Notes under the pieces: generated by a model
What the model saw: only the letters and a program-made list of their open reading frames with translations
Told to the model about the DNA's origin: nothing
Databases searched by the model: none
In this document: positions 17,068 to 25,221 of the stretch, one piece after another
Layout of the letters: every line of letters begins with the position of its first letter
Numbering within the stretch: position 1 is the first letter of the stretch
Made by a program: the position numbers and the translations under genes
DNA from: Clostridium intestinale DSM 6191
Lineage (GTDB): Bacteria; Bacillota; Clostridia; Clostridiales; Clostridiaceae
Assembly (NCBI RefSeq): GCF_900130055.1
Contig: NZ_FQXU01000008.1
Span: 1 to 64,000, forward strand
Length of the DNA stretch: 64,000 bases
Direction of reading: 5' to 3'

Positions 17068-18114
17068 ATGATTAAGAATAGAAAAACAAAGTCCTTTTTT
17101 ATACTTGGATTAAGTTTAATTATGAGCTTGGGTTTAATATCTTGTGGTAATAAAAAAGCAGATTTTCAACCAATATCTAAAAGTGATATATTATTAGATA
17201 CACCATGTAAGGTAACAATATATGATGATGTTCCAGAAACGGTACTAGATAAAGCCTTTGATGTATTAAAAGAAGTTGATAGCAGGATGAATGCTAGTAG
17301 CGAAACAAGTGAGATATCTGAGGTAAATAGAAATTCAGGAAAAGGGTATGTTAAGGTATCAGATGATACTTTTTATGTAATACAAAAAGGTAAGTCTTAT
17401 GGTGAACTTACGAAAGGCGTATTTGATATAAGCATAGGACCATTAGTAAAGCTTTGGGGAATCAATACAGATCATGCAAGGGTACCTGCAAAGTTAGAGA
17501 TTGATGGTAAGCGTCCGCTAGTAAATTATGAAAATGTATTATTAAAAGAAGATACAAAAGAAGTTATGCTTAAAAATCCTGGAATGGAATTAGATCTTGG
17601 AGGAATAGCTAAAGGTTATGCTGCAGATGCTGTTGCAGATGCTTTAAGAGCAAATGGAGTAGAACATGCAATAATAGATTTAGGTGGAAATATATTAACA
17701 CTTGGATCAAAGGTGAATGGTGATGACTGGAAGATAGGAATACAAAATCCTAACACCGAAAGAGGCCAATACTTAGCAACCATAGAAGTTGTTAACAAAA
17801 CAATAGTTACATCTGGTATTTATGAAAGATATTACACTGCACCAGATGGGAAAAGATATCATCATATTTTAGATACTTCAACAGGATATCCAGTGGATAA
17901 TAATTTAGCTAGTGTTACAATAGTTACAGATAAGTCGATAGATGGAGATGCTTTGGCAAAATCCTTCTGTATGGGAATAGATAAAGGTAAGGAATTTGTT
18001 AAGTCACAAGGAGCAGAAGCTATTTTCGTAACTAAAGACTCAAAGGTATACTTAACAGATGGATTAAAAGGTAATTTTAAACTTAATGATAAGAGTTTTA
18101 CATTAGAAGATTAA
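17068..18114 (+). CDS. apbE: FAD:protein FMN transferase, lipoprotein
   Basis: A 348-residue ApbE protein that attaches FMN covalently to threonine residues of target flavoproteins on the outer face of the membrane. A lipoprotein signal (FFILGLSLIMSLGLISCG, lipobox before Cys26) anchors it outside. Family motifs follow: LDLGGIAKGYAADAVADAL for FAD binding, AIIDLGGNILTLG, RYHHILDTSTGYPV and the metal-binding SIDGDALAKSFCMG. GGAGG lies before the ATG. Typical targets are Rnf or Nqr subunits; none is encoded here. It is a single gene with a strong terminator. Confidence 0.94.
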   Translation: MIKNRKTKSFFILGLSLIMSLGLISCGNKKADFQPISKSDILLDTPCKVTIYDDVPETVLDKAFDVLKEVDSRMNASSETSEISEVNRNSGKGYVKVSDDTFYVIQKGKSYGELTKGVFDISIGPLVKLWGINTDHARVPAKLEIDGKRPLVNYENVLLKEDTKEVMLKNPGMELDLGGIAKGYAADAVADALRANGVEHAIIDLGGNILTLGSKVNGDDWKIGIQNPNTERGQYLATIEVVNKTIVTSGIYERYYTAPDGKRYHHILDTSTGYPVDNNLASVTIVTDKSIDGDALAKSFCMGIDKGKEFVKSQGAEAIFVTKDSKVYLTDGLKGNFKLNDKSFTLED

Positions 18115-18123
18115 ATATTAATT

Positions 18124-18171
18124 AAGTTATCGAGAAAAGATTTAAATAATCTTTTTCTCGATAACTTTTTT
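18124..18171 (+). terminator. Terminator after apbE
   Basis: A long stem (AGTTATCGAGAAA with TTTCTCGATAACT, extended by GATT/AATC inside) ends in seven T residues. Confidence 0.9.
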
Positions 18172-18189
18172 TCGGAGAAAAACTTCTAA

Positions 18190-18235
18190 ATATGTTATTT
18201 CTAAGACTTTTTCTCAAGCTCATTAGAGTCATTAA
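18190..18235 (-). repeat. Probable decayed hairpin repeat copy
   Basis: Read on the minus strand, AATGAGCTTGAGAA and AAGTCTTAG resemble the stem-loop of the interspersed repeat (compare copy 1), but the stem is imperfect. It lies next to the intron-split copy, like the tandem pair at 6.4 kb. Confidence 0.35.
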
Positions 18236-18320
18236 AATACTATGTTTAATAAGAAGTTAAGCACTTCTAAATCGAGTAGGTGAACCTCAGGAAAAAAATC
18301 CTGAGGTCTTTCCTCTCACA

Positions 18321-18351
18321 GAACCGTGCATGCGGACCACGCACACGGCTC
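18321..18351 (-). other. Group II intron domain V
   Basis: On the minus strand, GAGCCGTGTGCG and CGCATGCACGGTTC form the catalytic hairpin. The AGC triad is near its 5' end. At about 31 bases it is shorter than the usual 34. Confidence 0.85.
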
Positions 18352-18368
18352 TTGGCAAATCTCCATCT

Positions 18369-19637
18369 TTATTCATAATAAAGATGCAAAACTTTGGTTT
18401 CTACTTTAGATATGTCAAATAGTTTGATTTCATCAAACCAAGCGTTTGGAAGTGCCTTACTAATTAGCTGACTAGCTGAATTTCTCCATCTTGTCATCCT
18501 TATCTTTTTAAGATCATTATTATACCCAGCTCTTCTAAGAATTTTATGAAGAGATTTATAGCTTTTCCACTCTTTCATTTGTTTCATTCTTAGTCTTCTT
18601 CTAATCCATCCTGCTAACGCTTTAAATATCCCTGCACAGTTAGCTATCCTGAAATGATTACACCATCCTCTAAGTACTGGATTCAATCTCTTTATGTATG
18701 TTTCAAGATTAATTCCACTATTTCTTGGAGTGAGTTCTCTAATTCTATCTTTGAATTTTTTGACTCTATCGGGATGTATACTTAGAGTATTTCTTTTAAT
18801 TATGAACCCTAGATATGGCACTCCATCATCAACATTGGTTATATGTGTTTTCTTAGAATTAACAGTAAGATGTAGTTCTTCTTGCAATATTCTAGTTGCA
18901 GTTTCTCTATATCTTCCAGCTTCCCTTTTAGATTTTGCAAACACCAATATATCATCAGCATATCTTACTATTCGAATGCCTCTCTCCATCATCTTTTTAT
19001 CAAATTTGTCTAAGTATATGTTCATTAGTAGCGGTGATATCACGCCCCCTTGCGGGCTTCCGATAGGAGTTTCCATAAATGCTCCATCTTCTAATATTCC
19101 AGCTTCAAGAAAACTTCTAATTATTTTTAACACTTTTCCATCACTGATTCTCTCATTTACTCCTTTGATTATAAGTTCATGATTAAGGGTATCGAAGCAT
19201 TTAGACAAATCCATATCCACAACATACTTAAGACCCCATTTATTTAGAAATCTTTCTGCTTTAGCAACTGCTTTTTGGCAGGAGCGATTAGGTCTATAGC
19301 CATAACTAGATGGATGAAAGAATGGTTCAAATATAGGCTCTATAATATTTCTTATAGCTTGTTGTACAACTCTATCTTTGACTGTTGGAATTCCTAACGG
19401 CCTTTTCGTTCCATCAGCCTTGTCTATGTAAGTTCTTCTTACTGGACTTGGTTTGTAGTTACCTTCTTTGAGTTCACAATGAATTTTATCTATTTTATCC
19501 GTTAGTGTTAATTCAAAGCATTCAATAGTTTCTCCATCTATTCCTGGAGCTCCTTTATTTTTCTTTACTAACTTGAACGCCTTTAGTATGTTATTCTTGT
19601 CATATATCTTATCTATTAGACTATAATATTTCTTCAT
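18369..19637 (-). CDS. ltrA: Group II intron reverse transcriptase/maturase
   Basis: A 422-residue intron-encoded protein that splices the intron RNA and copies it into DNA. Reverse transcriptase blocks are seen in order: PLGIPTVKDRVVQQAI, VDMDLSKCFDTLNHELI, GSPQGGVISPLLMNIYLD and the active site RYADDILVFAKS. A maturase X domain follows (RGWCNHFRIAN). There is no C-terminal HNH endonuclease, as in class IIC intron proteins. The ATG at 19637 follows GGAGGAC. The frame is intact, so the element may still be mobile. Confidence 0.95.
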   Translation of the reverse strand: MKKYYSLIDKIYDKNNILKAFKLVKKNKGAPGIDGETIECFELTLTDKIDKIHCELKEGNYKPSPVRRTYIDKADGTKRPLGIPTVKDRVVQQAIRNIIEPIFEPFFHPSSYGYRPNRSCQKAVAKAERFLNKWGLKYVVDMDLSKCFDTLNHELIIKGVNERISDGKVLKIIRSFLEAGILEDGAFMETPIGSPQGGVISPLLMNIYLDKFDKKMMERGIRIVRYADDILVFAKSKREAGRYRETATRILQEELHLTVNSKKTHITNVDDGVPYLGFIIKRNTLSIHPDRVKKFKDRIRELTPRNSGINLETYIKRLNPVLRGWCNHFRIANCAGIFKALAGWIRRRLRMKQMKEWKSYKSLHKILRRAGYNNDLKKIRMTRWRNSASQLISKALPNAWFDEIKLFDISKVETKVLHLYYE

Positions 19638-20386
19638 TGTGTCCTCCTTTCTTAGTTTTGCTTAGTTTCCTTAAATATAATTCGCATGTAGATAGACCTT
19701 TATTTCACTATTTGAAGCGGCTTCTCTAGCTTATAGCAATATACCTGCTTCATTATATAAAATAGTTAGTGTTCACGGCACGGACGTACTATGCAGATGA
19801 TTTCTTTTACCCCGCATGAGCCGTTCCTTCCAGTATTTCAACTTTCTTTATCTTTGCCTTATCTACATTAAATTTGTATCAAGTATAACTAACTTCGATT
19901 TACCTTCATCCCTTCGCAACTAATAGTAACTTTTGATTACAATTAGCCTATTGTAACGATATGTACAATATCTTCTGAGTTTTCTCCTCCAGTATGTTAC
20001 CATCTTTCATTGGCTCAGAATTAATAACTACTACGGAATCGTCTGCCACCCTACACCACATAGACTATTCTTGTCTCTCGACTTGTTTAGATTTACTCTT
20101 CAATGAGATGGTATAGGGCTTCCCCAGTTAAGTTTATCTGCCTCACATGAATCCATCCATCATAACTAATAGAGTTCAACCGAATTTAGGATTTCCCCAT
20201 ACAGAGCAAGGTCATCCACTCTATTAGCCAACATTGGTTTACTTTCGTTATGTTCCATGTGTCCCCTAAAGCTTCCTTCATACACTACCGTTACCCGTAG
20301 TGCACTTGCTGTTGGGTTGTCTTCCTATCGGGTCGGCGACACAGACTTCTTTCAGTCTGTCGGCTCGACAAACATGCTGGGCGAAC

Positions 20387-20426
20387 TCTGTAGGAGCCGT
20401 TTCTCAGGCTCCATTAAATTCCTTTT
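20387..20426 (-). repeat. Interspersed hairpin repeat, copy 3 (5' part, split by intron)
   Basis: On the minus strand, AAAAGGAATTTAAT is followed by stem GGAGCC, loop TGAGAAAC, stem GGCTCC and TACAGA, then the intron. The 3' part of the same copy (TTAGAAGTG) is at 18270-18262. Confidence 0.8.
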
Positions 20427-20544
20427 GGAAATAAAACTTATCAATGGTTTTATATCAGTACTTTATTAATAAAAGTAATGTAGATAAGAAAACTAAAGGA
20501 ATCTGAAGATAATGAAAGCTAATTTAACAAACAGAAGCAAAAAG

Positions 20545-20587
20545 ATATTGATATTCATTATCAATATGTGAATTAGTGTGATAAAAT
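20545..20587 (+). promoter_or_regulatory. Fur-like box and extended -10 of the orphan S4 gene
   Basis: ATATTGATA-TTCAT-TATCAATAT (20545-20567) is a perfect inverted repeat. Its core TGATATTCATTATCA differs at one base from the 7-1-7 Fur box (TGATAAT-N-ATTATCA). An extended -10, TG-A-TAAAAT, is at 20579-20587, so the box overlaps the -35 position, as expected for repression. Metal control is inferred. Confidence 0.55.
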
Positions 20588-20620
20588 AGCTACATATCAA
20601 ATATATTCTTGGAGGTAACT

Positions 20621-21214
20621 ATGGCAAAAATGATGGGACCTCGTTTTAAAACTTGTAGGAGACTAGGCTTAAACGTAATCGGTCATCCTAAAGCAATGAA
20701 GCGAGCAACAAAAGGTACAGGAAGAGCTGACAAAAAGCTCTCAGACTATGGAGTTCAATTACTTGAGAAACAAAGATTAAGAGCCTATTATGGAGTAATG
20801 GAAAAACAATTTGCTAGATATGTTGATGAAGCATTCTCTAGTAAAGGAGTTCCAGGTGAAACACTTTTATTTATTCTTGAATCAAGATTAGATAATATGG
20901 TTTATAGAATGGGATTTGCCAACTCCATAAGACAAGCAAGACAAATGGTTAATCATGGTCATTTTCTTGTGAATGGCAACAAAGTTGATATACCATCTTA
21001 CAGATTAAGCCCTGGAGATGAAGTTATATTAAGAGAAAAATCTAGAAAAACAGAAATGTTCACAGATATATTTAGTAGTAATATATTAAATTCATATCCA
21101 TACATTTCTAAGGAAGAAGAAAACTTCAAAGGAGTTTTTCTAAGACTTCCAAGCAGAACTGAACTTCCAATAGTTATCAACGAACAACTTATAGTTGAAT
21201 TCTATTCTAAGTAA
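20621..21214 (+). CDS. rpsD: Ribosomal protein S4, cysteine-poor (C-minus) form
   Basis: A 197-residue S4 of the 30S subunit, which starts small-subunit assembly on 16S rRNA. The N-terminus [16 protein letters not shown] has one cysteine only, so the zinc finger of the C-plus form is absent. The S4 RNA-binding domain is clear at about residues 85-150 ([38 protein letters not shown]). GGAGGT lies just before the ATG at 20621; the upstream frame to 20609 is not needed. The gene stands alone rather than in the S13-S11-S4-rpoA operon, so it may be a second copy, possibly used under metal limitation as the Fur-like box suggests. Confidence 0.93.
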   Translation: MAKMMGPRFKTCRRLGLNVIGHPKAMKRATKGTGRADKKLSDYGVQLLEKQRLRAYYGVMEKQFARYVDEAFSSKGVPGETLLFILESRLDNMVYRMGFANSIRQARQMVNHGHFLVNGNKVDIPSYRLSPGDEVILREKSRKTEMFTDIFSSNILNSYPYISKEEENFKGVFLRLPSRTELPIVINEQLIVEFYSK

Positions 21215-21311
21215 TATATTTTTATTGGCAACTAAGAATATATTATTTAGATAACAGTATATCTTGCTAGTTAAAAAACCTCCAAACCTATATTTAGTAT
21301 ACTACACTCAA

Positions 21312-21349
21312 AGACTTGGTTATGCAGAAACCGAGTCTCTTCTTTTTTT
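21312..21349 (+). terminator. Terminator after rpsD
   Basis: AGACTTGGTT (21312-21321) pairs with AACCGAGTCT (21329-21338, one G-U); a T-rich run follows. Confidence 0.85.
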
Positions 21350-21407
21350 ATAAGGTAAATGATAAAATAATTATGTGAATAAATTATAGATAGATTTTGG
21401 AGGAAGT

Positions 21408-22118
21408 ATGTTTAGAATAAATCTGCCGGGAAATAAAAAGGTAAAAATGGTAATATTACTTGTTTTAATACTGATAGCTGTAGGAGTATTAGTTAGTCAA
21501 AGCATTGAAAATAAAAAGTTAATAAAAGAACAACAAGAAATCAAAGAACAGGTTGAAAAAGAAGAAAAGGAAAAGCAAGAAAAAATTCAAAAAGAAGAAG
21601 AGGAAAAGCTTGCAAAAGAAAAGGAACAAGAACAGAAGTTAGAAGAAAAAGTTCAAAAAGCTAAGGATGAATTTTTTTCTAAAAATTATAAGAATGCTAT
21701 AGATATAGCTACTGAAGTTATAAATGAAAATCCAAGTATGTATTCGGCCTACAATATAAGGGGAATAACAAAAGCATACAATGGAAGCTTTGATGATGGT
21801 ATGAAAGATATAGATAAAGCTTTAGAGATAAAACCTGACTTTGGATATGCTAGATTTAATAAGGCTCTAAATTATGAGTTGTATGAGCGTTTTGAAGAAG
21901 CATTAGTGTGGTATGATAAAGCACTTGAAGTTGAACAAGGGGCTTGGACTTACTACGGTATAGCTAGTATTTATGGAAGAAGAGGGGATGTAGAAAATAC
22001 TGTTTTATACCTAAGTAAAGCTATAGAAGTGGATAAGTCTGTTATCGAATATGCTAAGACAGAACACGATTTTAATCCAGTAAGAAATTCTGAAAAATTT
22101 AATGAAATAATAAAGTAA
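21408..22118 (+). CDS. Membrane-anchored TPR-repeat protein
   Basis: A 236-residue protein. One N-terminal membrane helix (VKMVILLVLILIAVGVLV) follows a short basic cytoplasmic stretch. Residues 40-90 are an extremely charged Glu/Lys/Gln coiled coil. Three or more TPR units follow (AYNIRGITKAYNGSFDDGMK, FNKALNYELYERFEEALVWY, YYGIASIYGRRGDVENTVLY). It probably sits on the outer membrane face and scaffolds other proteins; no partner is apparent nearby. GGAGG precedes the ATG. It is monocistronic and has no clear terminator. Confidence 0.8.
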   Translation: MFRINLPGNKKVKMVILLVLILIAVGVLVSQSIENKKLIKEQQEIKEQVEKEEKEKQEKIQKEEEEKLAKEKEQEQKLEEKVQKAKDEFFSKNYKNAIDIATEVINENPSMYSAYNIRGITKAYNGSFDDGMKDIDKALEIKPDFGYARFNKALNYELYERFEEALVWYDKALEVEQGAWTYYGIASIYGRRGDVENTVLYLSKAIEVDKSVIEYAKTEHDFNPVRNSEKFNEIIK

Positions 22119-22450
22119 AATAGTTGTGAAATATTTAATAAATTTGGAATAAATAATTATTAAATTTTAGGGTATAAATATTAATGGATAAATGAAATTT
22201 ATATAAAAAAATCTAGAAATTTTTTTGAAAAAATATAGTTTTTTAAAGAATTATTAAAATAATAAAAAGACGTACGTAAATAGCCTATTATATTAATAAT
22301 AATTGCTTTATGTTAAGATTTAATTAATTTTCATATGAAAATATATGTGAAAACCTAGGTATTTTATTGAAAAATACGAACATTAGGATTAAAGTGTACA
22401 ATTTTTTTAAATAAAAATTAAAATTAATGGTAATTTACAATAAATTATCA
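22119..22450 (+). other. Long AT-rich leader region before the nucleoside transporter
   Basis: About 330 bases with no reading frame of note. The only ordered part is 22354-22387: CCTA-G-TATTTT and AAAATAC-GAACAT-TAGG can fold as nested stems, and AAAATACGAACATTA at 22371-22385 resembles a PurR box half (CGAACATTA). No purine riboswitch core was found. An ACGTACGT palindrome lies near 22272. Confidence 0.4.
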
Positions 22451-22479
22451 TTGACTACAACCAATTACTGTAATATATT
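22451..22479 (+). promoter_or_regulatory. Promoter of the nucleoside transporter operon
   Basis: TTGACT (22451-22456) and TATATT (22474-22479) are 17 bases apart, 37 bases before the first start codon. Confidence 0.75.
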
Positions 22480-22515
22480 TAAGGCGTAAGCGATAACACA
22501 TTGGAGGTATGGAAT

Positions 22516-23595
22516 ATGAATAAAAAACTAATTTCTTCCATTTCAGCGTTAGTTGTAGCGACTACATTATTTGCAGGCTGCGCTAAAACAGATAATGGAG
22601 CTGCTAAAGGTGGAGACACTAAAACTATTAAAGTAGGTTTAACAACAGATGAAGGTGGTTTAAACGATAAATCCTTCAACCAATCAGCTGATACAGGTAT
22701 AAAGAAAGCTGTTGATGAATTTAAGGTTGGATATAAACCAATAGAAGCTAAATCAAAAGATGACTATGAATCAAATCTTGATGCTCTAGTAGCAGATGGA
22801 TCAGACATAGTGTTTGCAATTGGATATCAAATGGAGCAAGCAATGACAGCTGTTGCAGATAAATATCCAGATACAAAATTTGCTATAATTGATACAGTTG
22901 TTGATAAGAAAAACGTTGTTTCTTATAACTTTAAGGAACAAGAAGGATCTTTCTTAATGGGAGTAATCGCAGGAAAGATGACTAAAACAAATAAAATTGG
23001 ATTTATAGGCGGAAAAGACCAAGTTCTTATAAATAGATTTGAAGTTGGTTTTGCAGCTGGAGTTGAATCTGTTAATCCAGCAGCTGCTGCTGAATTAAAG
23101 AGCAGAGGAACTGTAGTTTATGCTGAAAGTTTTGGAGATACTACATTAGGTAAAGAAGCTGCTAAAAACCTTATGAACAAAGGTTGCGATGTTATATATC
23201 ATGCAGCAGGTGGTGTTGGAGTAGGAATGTTCCAAGCAATCCAAGAAGCTAAAAATGCAGGTAAAGAAGTTTGGGGAATCGGAGTTGACATGGATCAAGC
23301 TAAGACTCTTCCAGAGTATGCAAACATAATACTTTCTTCAATGATTAAGAGAGTTGATACAGCAACTTATGAAGGTACTAAGAGTGTTGTAGATGGTAAT
23401 TTCAAAGGTGGCACTAGTGTTAACTTAGGAATTAAAGAAGGAGCTATTGATATAGCTGAAACTTCAAGCAAAAACACTCCTAAAGATGTTTTAGATTTAG
23501 TTGAAAAATATAAAACAGCTATAAAAGATGGAAAAATAACTGTTCCTTCTACATTAGAGGAATTAAAGAGTTTCAAACCAGTAGAAGTTAAATAA
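22516..23595 (+). CDS. nupN: BMP-family nucleoside-binding lipoprotein
   Basis: A 359-residue substrate-binding lipoprotein of the Bmp/Med/PnrA family. The signal peptide ends at the lipobox TTLFAGC. The mature part begins with KVGLTTDEGGLNDKSFNQSA, a family signature that lines the purine-nucleoside site, followed by a typical two-lobe periplasmic-binding fold (DIVFAIGYQMEQAMTAVADK, DVIYHAAGGVGVGMFQAIQE). It captures nucleosides outside the cell for the ABC transporter encoded next. The ATG at 22516 is chosen because GGAGG lies upstream; the frame to 22501 is an artefact. It is first in a four-gene operon. Confidence 0.93.
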   Translation: MNKKLISSISALVVATTLFAGCAKTDNGAAKGGDTKTIKVGLTTDEGGLNDKSFNQSADTGIKKAVDEFKVGYKPIEAKSKDDYESNLDALVADGSDIVFAIGYQMEQAMTAVADKYPDTKFAIIDTVVDKKNVVSYNFKEQEGSFLMGVIAGKMTKTNKIGFIGGKDQVLINRFEVGFAAGVESVNPAAAAELKSRGTVVYAESFGDTTLGKEAAKNLMNKGCDVIYHAAGGVGVGMFQAIQEAKNAGKEVWGIGVDMDQAKTLPEYANIILSSMIKRVDTATYEGTKSVVDGNFKGGTSVNLGIKEGAIDIAETSSKNTPKDVLDLVEKYKTAIKDGKITVPSTLEELKSFKPVEVK

Positions 23596-23608
23596 TTGGT
23601 TTATTTTG

Positions 23609-23640
23609 TAAGAGCTAGATAAGCGGTTGTCTAGCTCTTA
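23609..23640 (+). other. Hairpin between nupN and the ATPase gene
   Basis: TAAGAGCTAGA (23609-23619) pairs perfectly with TCTAGCTCTTA (23630-23640). No T run follows, so it is more likely an RNA-stabilising or partial-attenuation hairpin that lets the binding protein be made in excess. Confidence 0.65.
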
Positions 23641-23679
23641 TGAGCCTCAAAAAGTTTTTATGAATGGGAGAGATTTAAA

Positions 23680-25221
23680 TTGGCAAAAGTGGTAGAGATG
23701 AAAAACATTACTAAGATATTCCCAGGTACCGTTGCAAATGATAGTGTTAATTTTGATTTAAATAAGGGCGAAACTCATGTGTTATTGGGAGAGAATGGTG
23801 CAGGAAAAACCACTTTAATGAACATTTTATATGGCCTTTATCAACAAGAAAAAGGTGATATTTATGTTAATGGGAATGCTGTAAAAATAAACAACCCTAA
23901 TGATGCAATAAGCTTAGGTATAGGTATGGTACATCAGCATTTCATGCTTGTTAATAATTTTACAGTTGCAGAAAATATAGTTTTAGGAACTGAACCTAAA
24001 AAAGGCTTAAAAATAGATATGAATAAAGCCATAGAAGACGTTAAGGAAGTTTCTAAAAAATATGGATTTAAGATAAATCCTAATGATGTTATAGAAGATA
24101 TAACTGTTGGTCAACAGCAAAAAGTTGAAATAATAAAAGCTCTTTATAGAGGAGCTGAAATACTAATATTAGATGAGCCTACAGCAGTGCTAACTCCACA
24201 GGAAATAGAGGAGTTAGGTGTTATTATAGATAATTTAAAGAAGCAAGGGAAATCGGTAATACTTATAACTCATAAACTTAAAGAAGTTATGAGCATGAGT
24301 GATAGGGTAACTATAATAAGAAGAGGAAAAGTTACTGGTACTGTTAATACAAAAGAAACTAATATAGATGAACTTGCAGAATTAATGGTTGGAAGAAAAG
24401 TAAATTTGGTAGTTGAAAAGAAAAAAGCAGAAGCAGGAAAAGAAATTTTTAACGTAAAAGATTTAAAAGTTAACGATCATAGAGGAGTACCTGCAGTTAA
24501 AAGTTTAAATTTAAGCGTACGTGCAGGGGAAATTGTTGGTGTAGCTGGAGTTGACGGGAATGGACAGTCTGAATTTATAGAAGCTGTTACAGGGTTAAGA
24601 AAGGCAACATCAGGTAGTGTTTTAGTTAATGGAAAAGATGTATTTAATAAAAATGCTAAAGCAATTATGGAATCAGGCGTAGGTCATGTTCCAGAAGATA
24701 GACATAAAAGAGGACTAATACTAAAGTATTCATTATTTGAGAATTCAATATTAGGACTTCATACAAAAGCACCTTTTTCTAAGGGTATTGTTATGAATTA
24801 TCCAGAAGTTAAAAAACATTCTAGAAAATTAATTGAGGAATTTGATGTTAGAACACCTAATGAAGAAGTTACAGCTGCATCATTATCTGGTGGAAATCAA
24901 CAAAAATTAATAGTTGCTAGAGAAATATCTAAGGAACCAGATCTACTAATTGTATGTCAACCTACAAGAGGTCTAGATGTTGGCGCAATAGAATACATAC
25001 ACAAGAGAATAATTCAAGAAAGAGATAACGGAAAAGCTGTTCTTTTAGTTTCTTTAGAGTTAGATGAAATATTATCACTTTCAGATAGAATAGCTGTAAT
25101 GTACGATGGACATATAGTAGATGTGTTAGATAGAGAAGATGCCACAGAACAGAAGCTAGGAGTACTTATGGCAGGTGGTAGTTTAAAGGATAATAAGAAA
25201 GAGGTGGAAACTCTTGAGTAA
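23680..25221 (+). CDS. nupO: Nucleoside ABC transporter ATPase, double domain
   Basis: A 513-residue protein with two ABC domains. The first has Walker A GENGAGKTTL, signature VGQQQKVEI and Walker B LILDEPTAV. The second has a degenerate Walker A (GVDGNGQSE), a perfect LSGGNQQKL signature and CQPTRGLDVGA in place of the usual Walker B. This asymmetry is normal for sugar/nucleoside importers of this class. It starts with TTG at 23680 after GGGAGAG. It powers the permeases that follow and overlaps the first by 8 bases. Confidence 0.93.
   Translation: MAKVVEMKNITKIFPGTVANDSVNFDLNKGETHVLLGENGAGKTTLMNILYGLYQQEKGDIYVNGNAVKINNPNDAISLGIGMVHQHFMLVNNFTVAENIVLGTEPKKGLKIDMNKAIEDVKEVSKKYGFKINPNDVIEDITVGQQQKVEIIKALYRGAEILILDEPTAVLTPQEIEELGVIIDNLKKQGKSVILITHKLKEVMSMSDRVTIIRRGKVTGTVNTKETNIDELAELMVGRKVNLVVEKKKAEAGKEIFNVKDLKVNDHRGVPAVKSLNLSVRAGEIVGVAGVDGNGQSEFIEAVTGLRKATSGSVLVNGKDVFNKNAKAIMESGVGHVPEDRHKRGLILKYSLFENSILGLHTKAPFSKGIVMNYPEVKKHSRKLIEEFDVRTPNEEVTAASLSGGNQQKLIVAREISKEPDLLIVCQPTRGLDVGAIEYIHKRIIQERDNGKAVLLVSLELDEILSLSDRIAVMYDGHIVDVLDREDATEQKLGVLMAGGSLKDNKKEVETLE

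Larger units (their letters stand above)
18271..20386 (-). mobile_element. Group II intron with maturase ORF
   Basis: A complete group II intron of 2116 bp on the minus strand. The inferred 5' end GTTCGCCC is at 20386; the 3' end CTCGAT is at 18271. Domain V is at 18321-18351 and domain VI follows. The RT/maturase ORF lies in domain IV, and about 750 bases upstream of it (19638-20386) form domains I-III and hold no gene. The ends were fixed because joining the outer bases gives CTACAG-ATT-AGAAGTG, matching CTACAG-GGC-AGAAGTG in other copies of the hairpin repeat. Insertion just 3' of a hairpin, a maturase without an endonuclease domain and a short domain V suggest class IIC (inference). Confidence 0.88.

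Noticed and set aside
20257-20469. 70-codon plus-strand frame near the S4 gene
   Set aside because: It lies antisense to domain I of the group II intron and crosses the intron boundary; no ribosome site.
22119-22450. Possible purine riboswitch before the nucleoside transporter
   Set aside because: None of the conserved purine-aptamer segments is visible.
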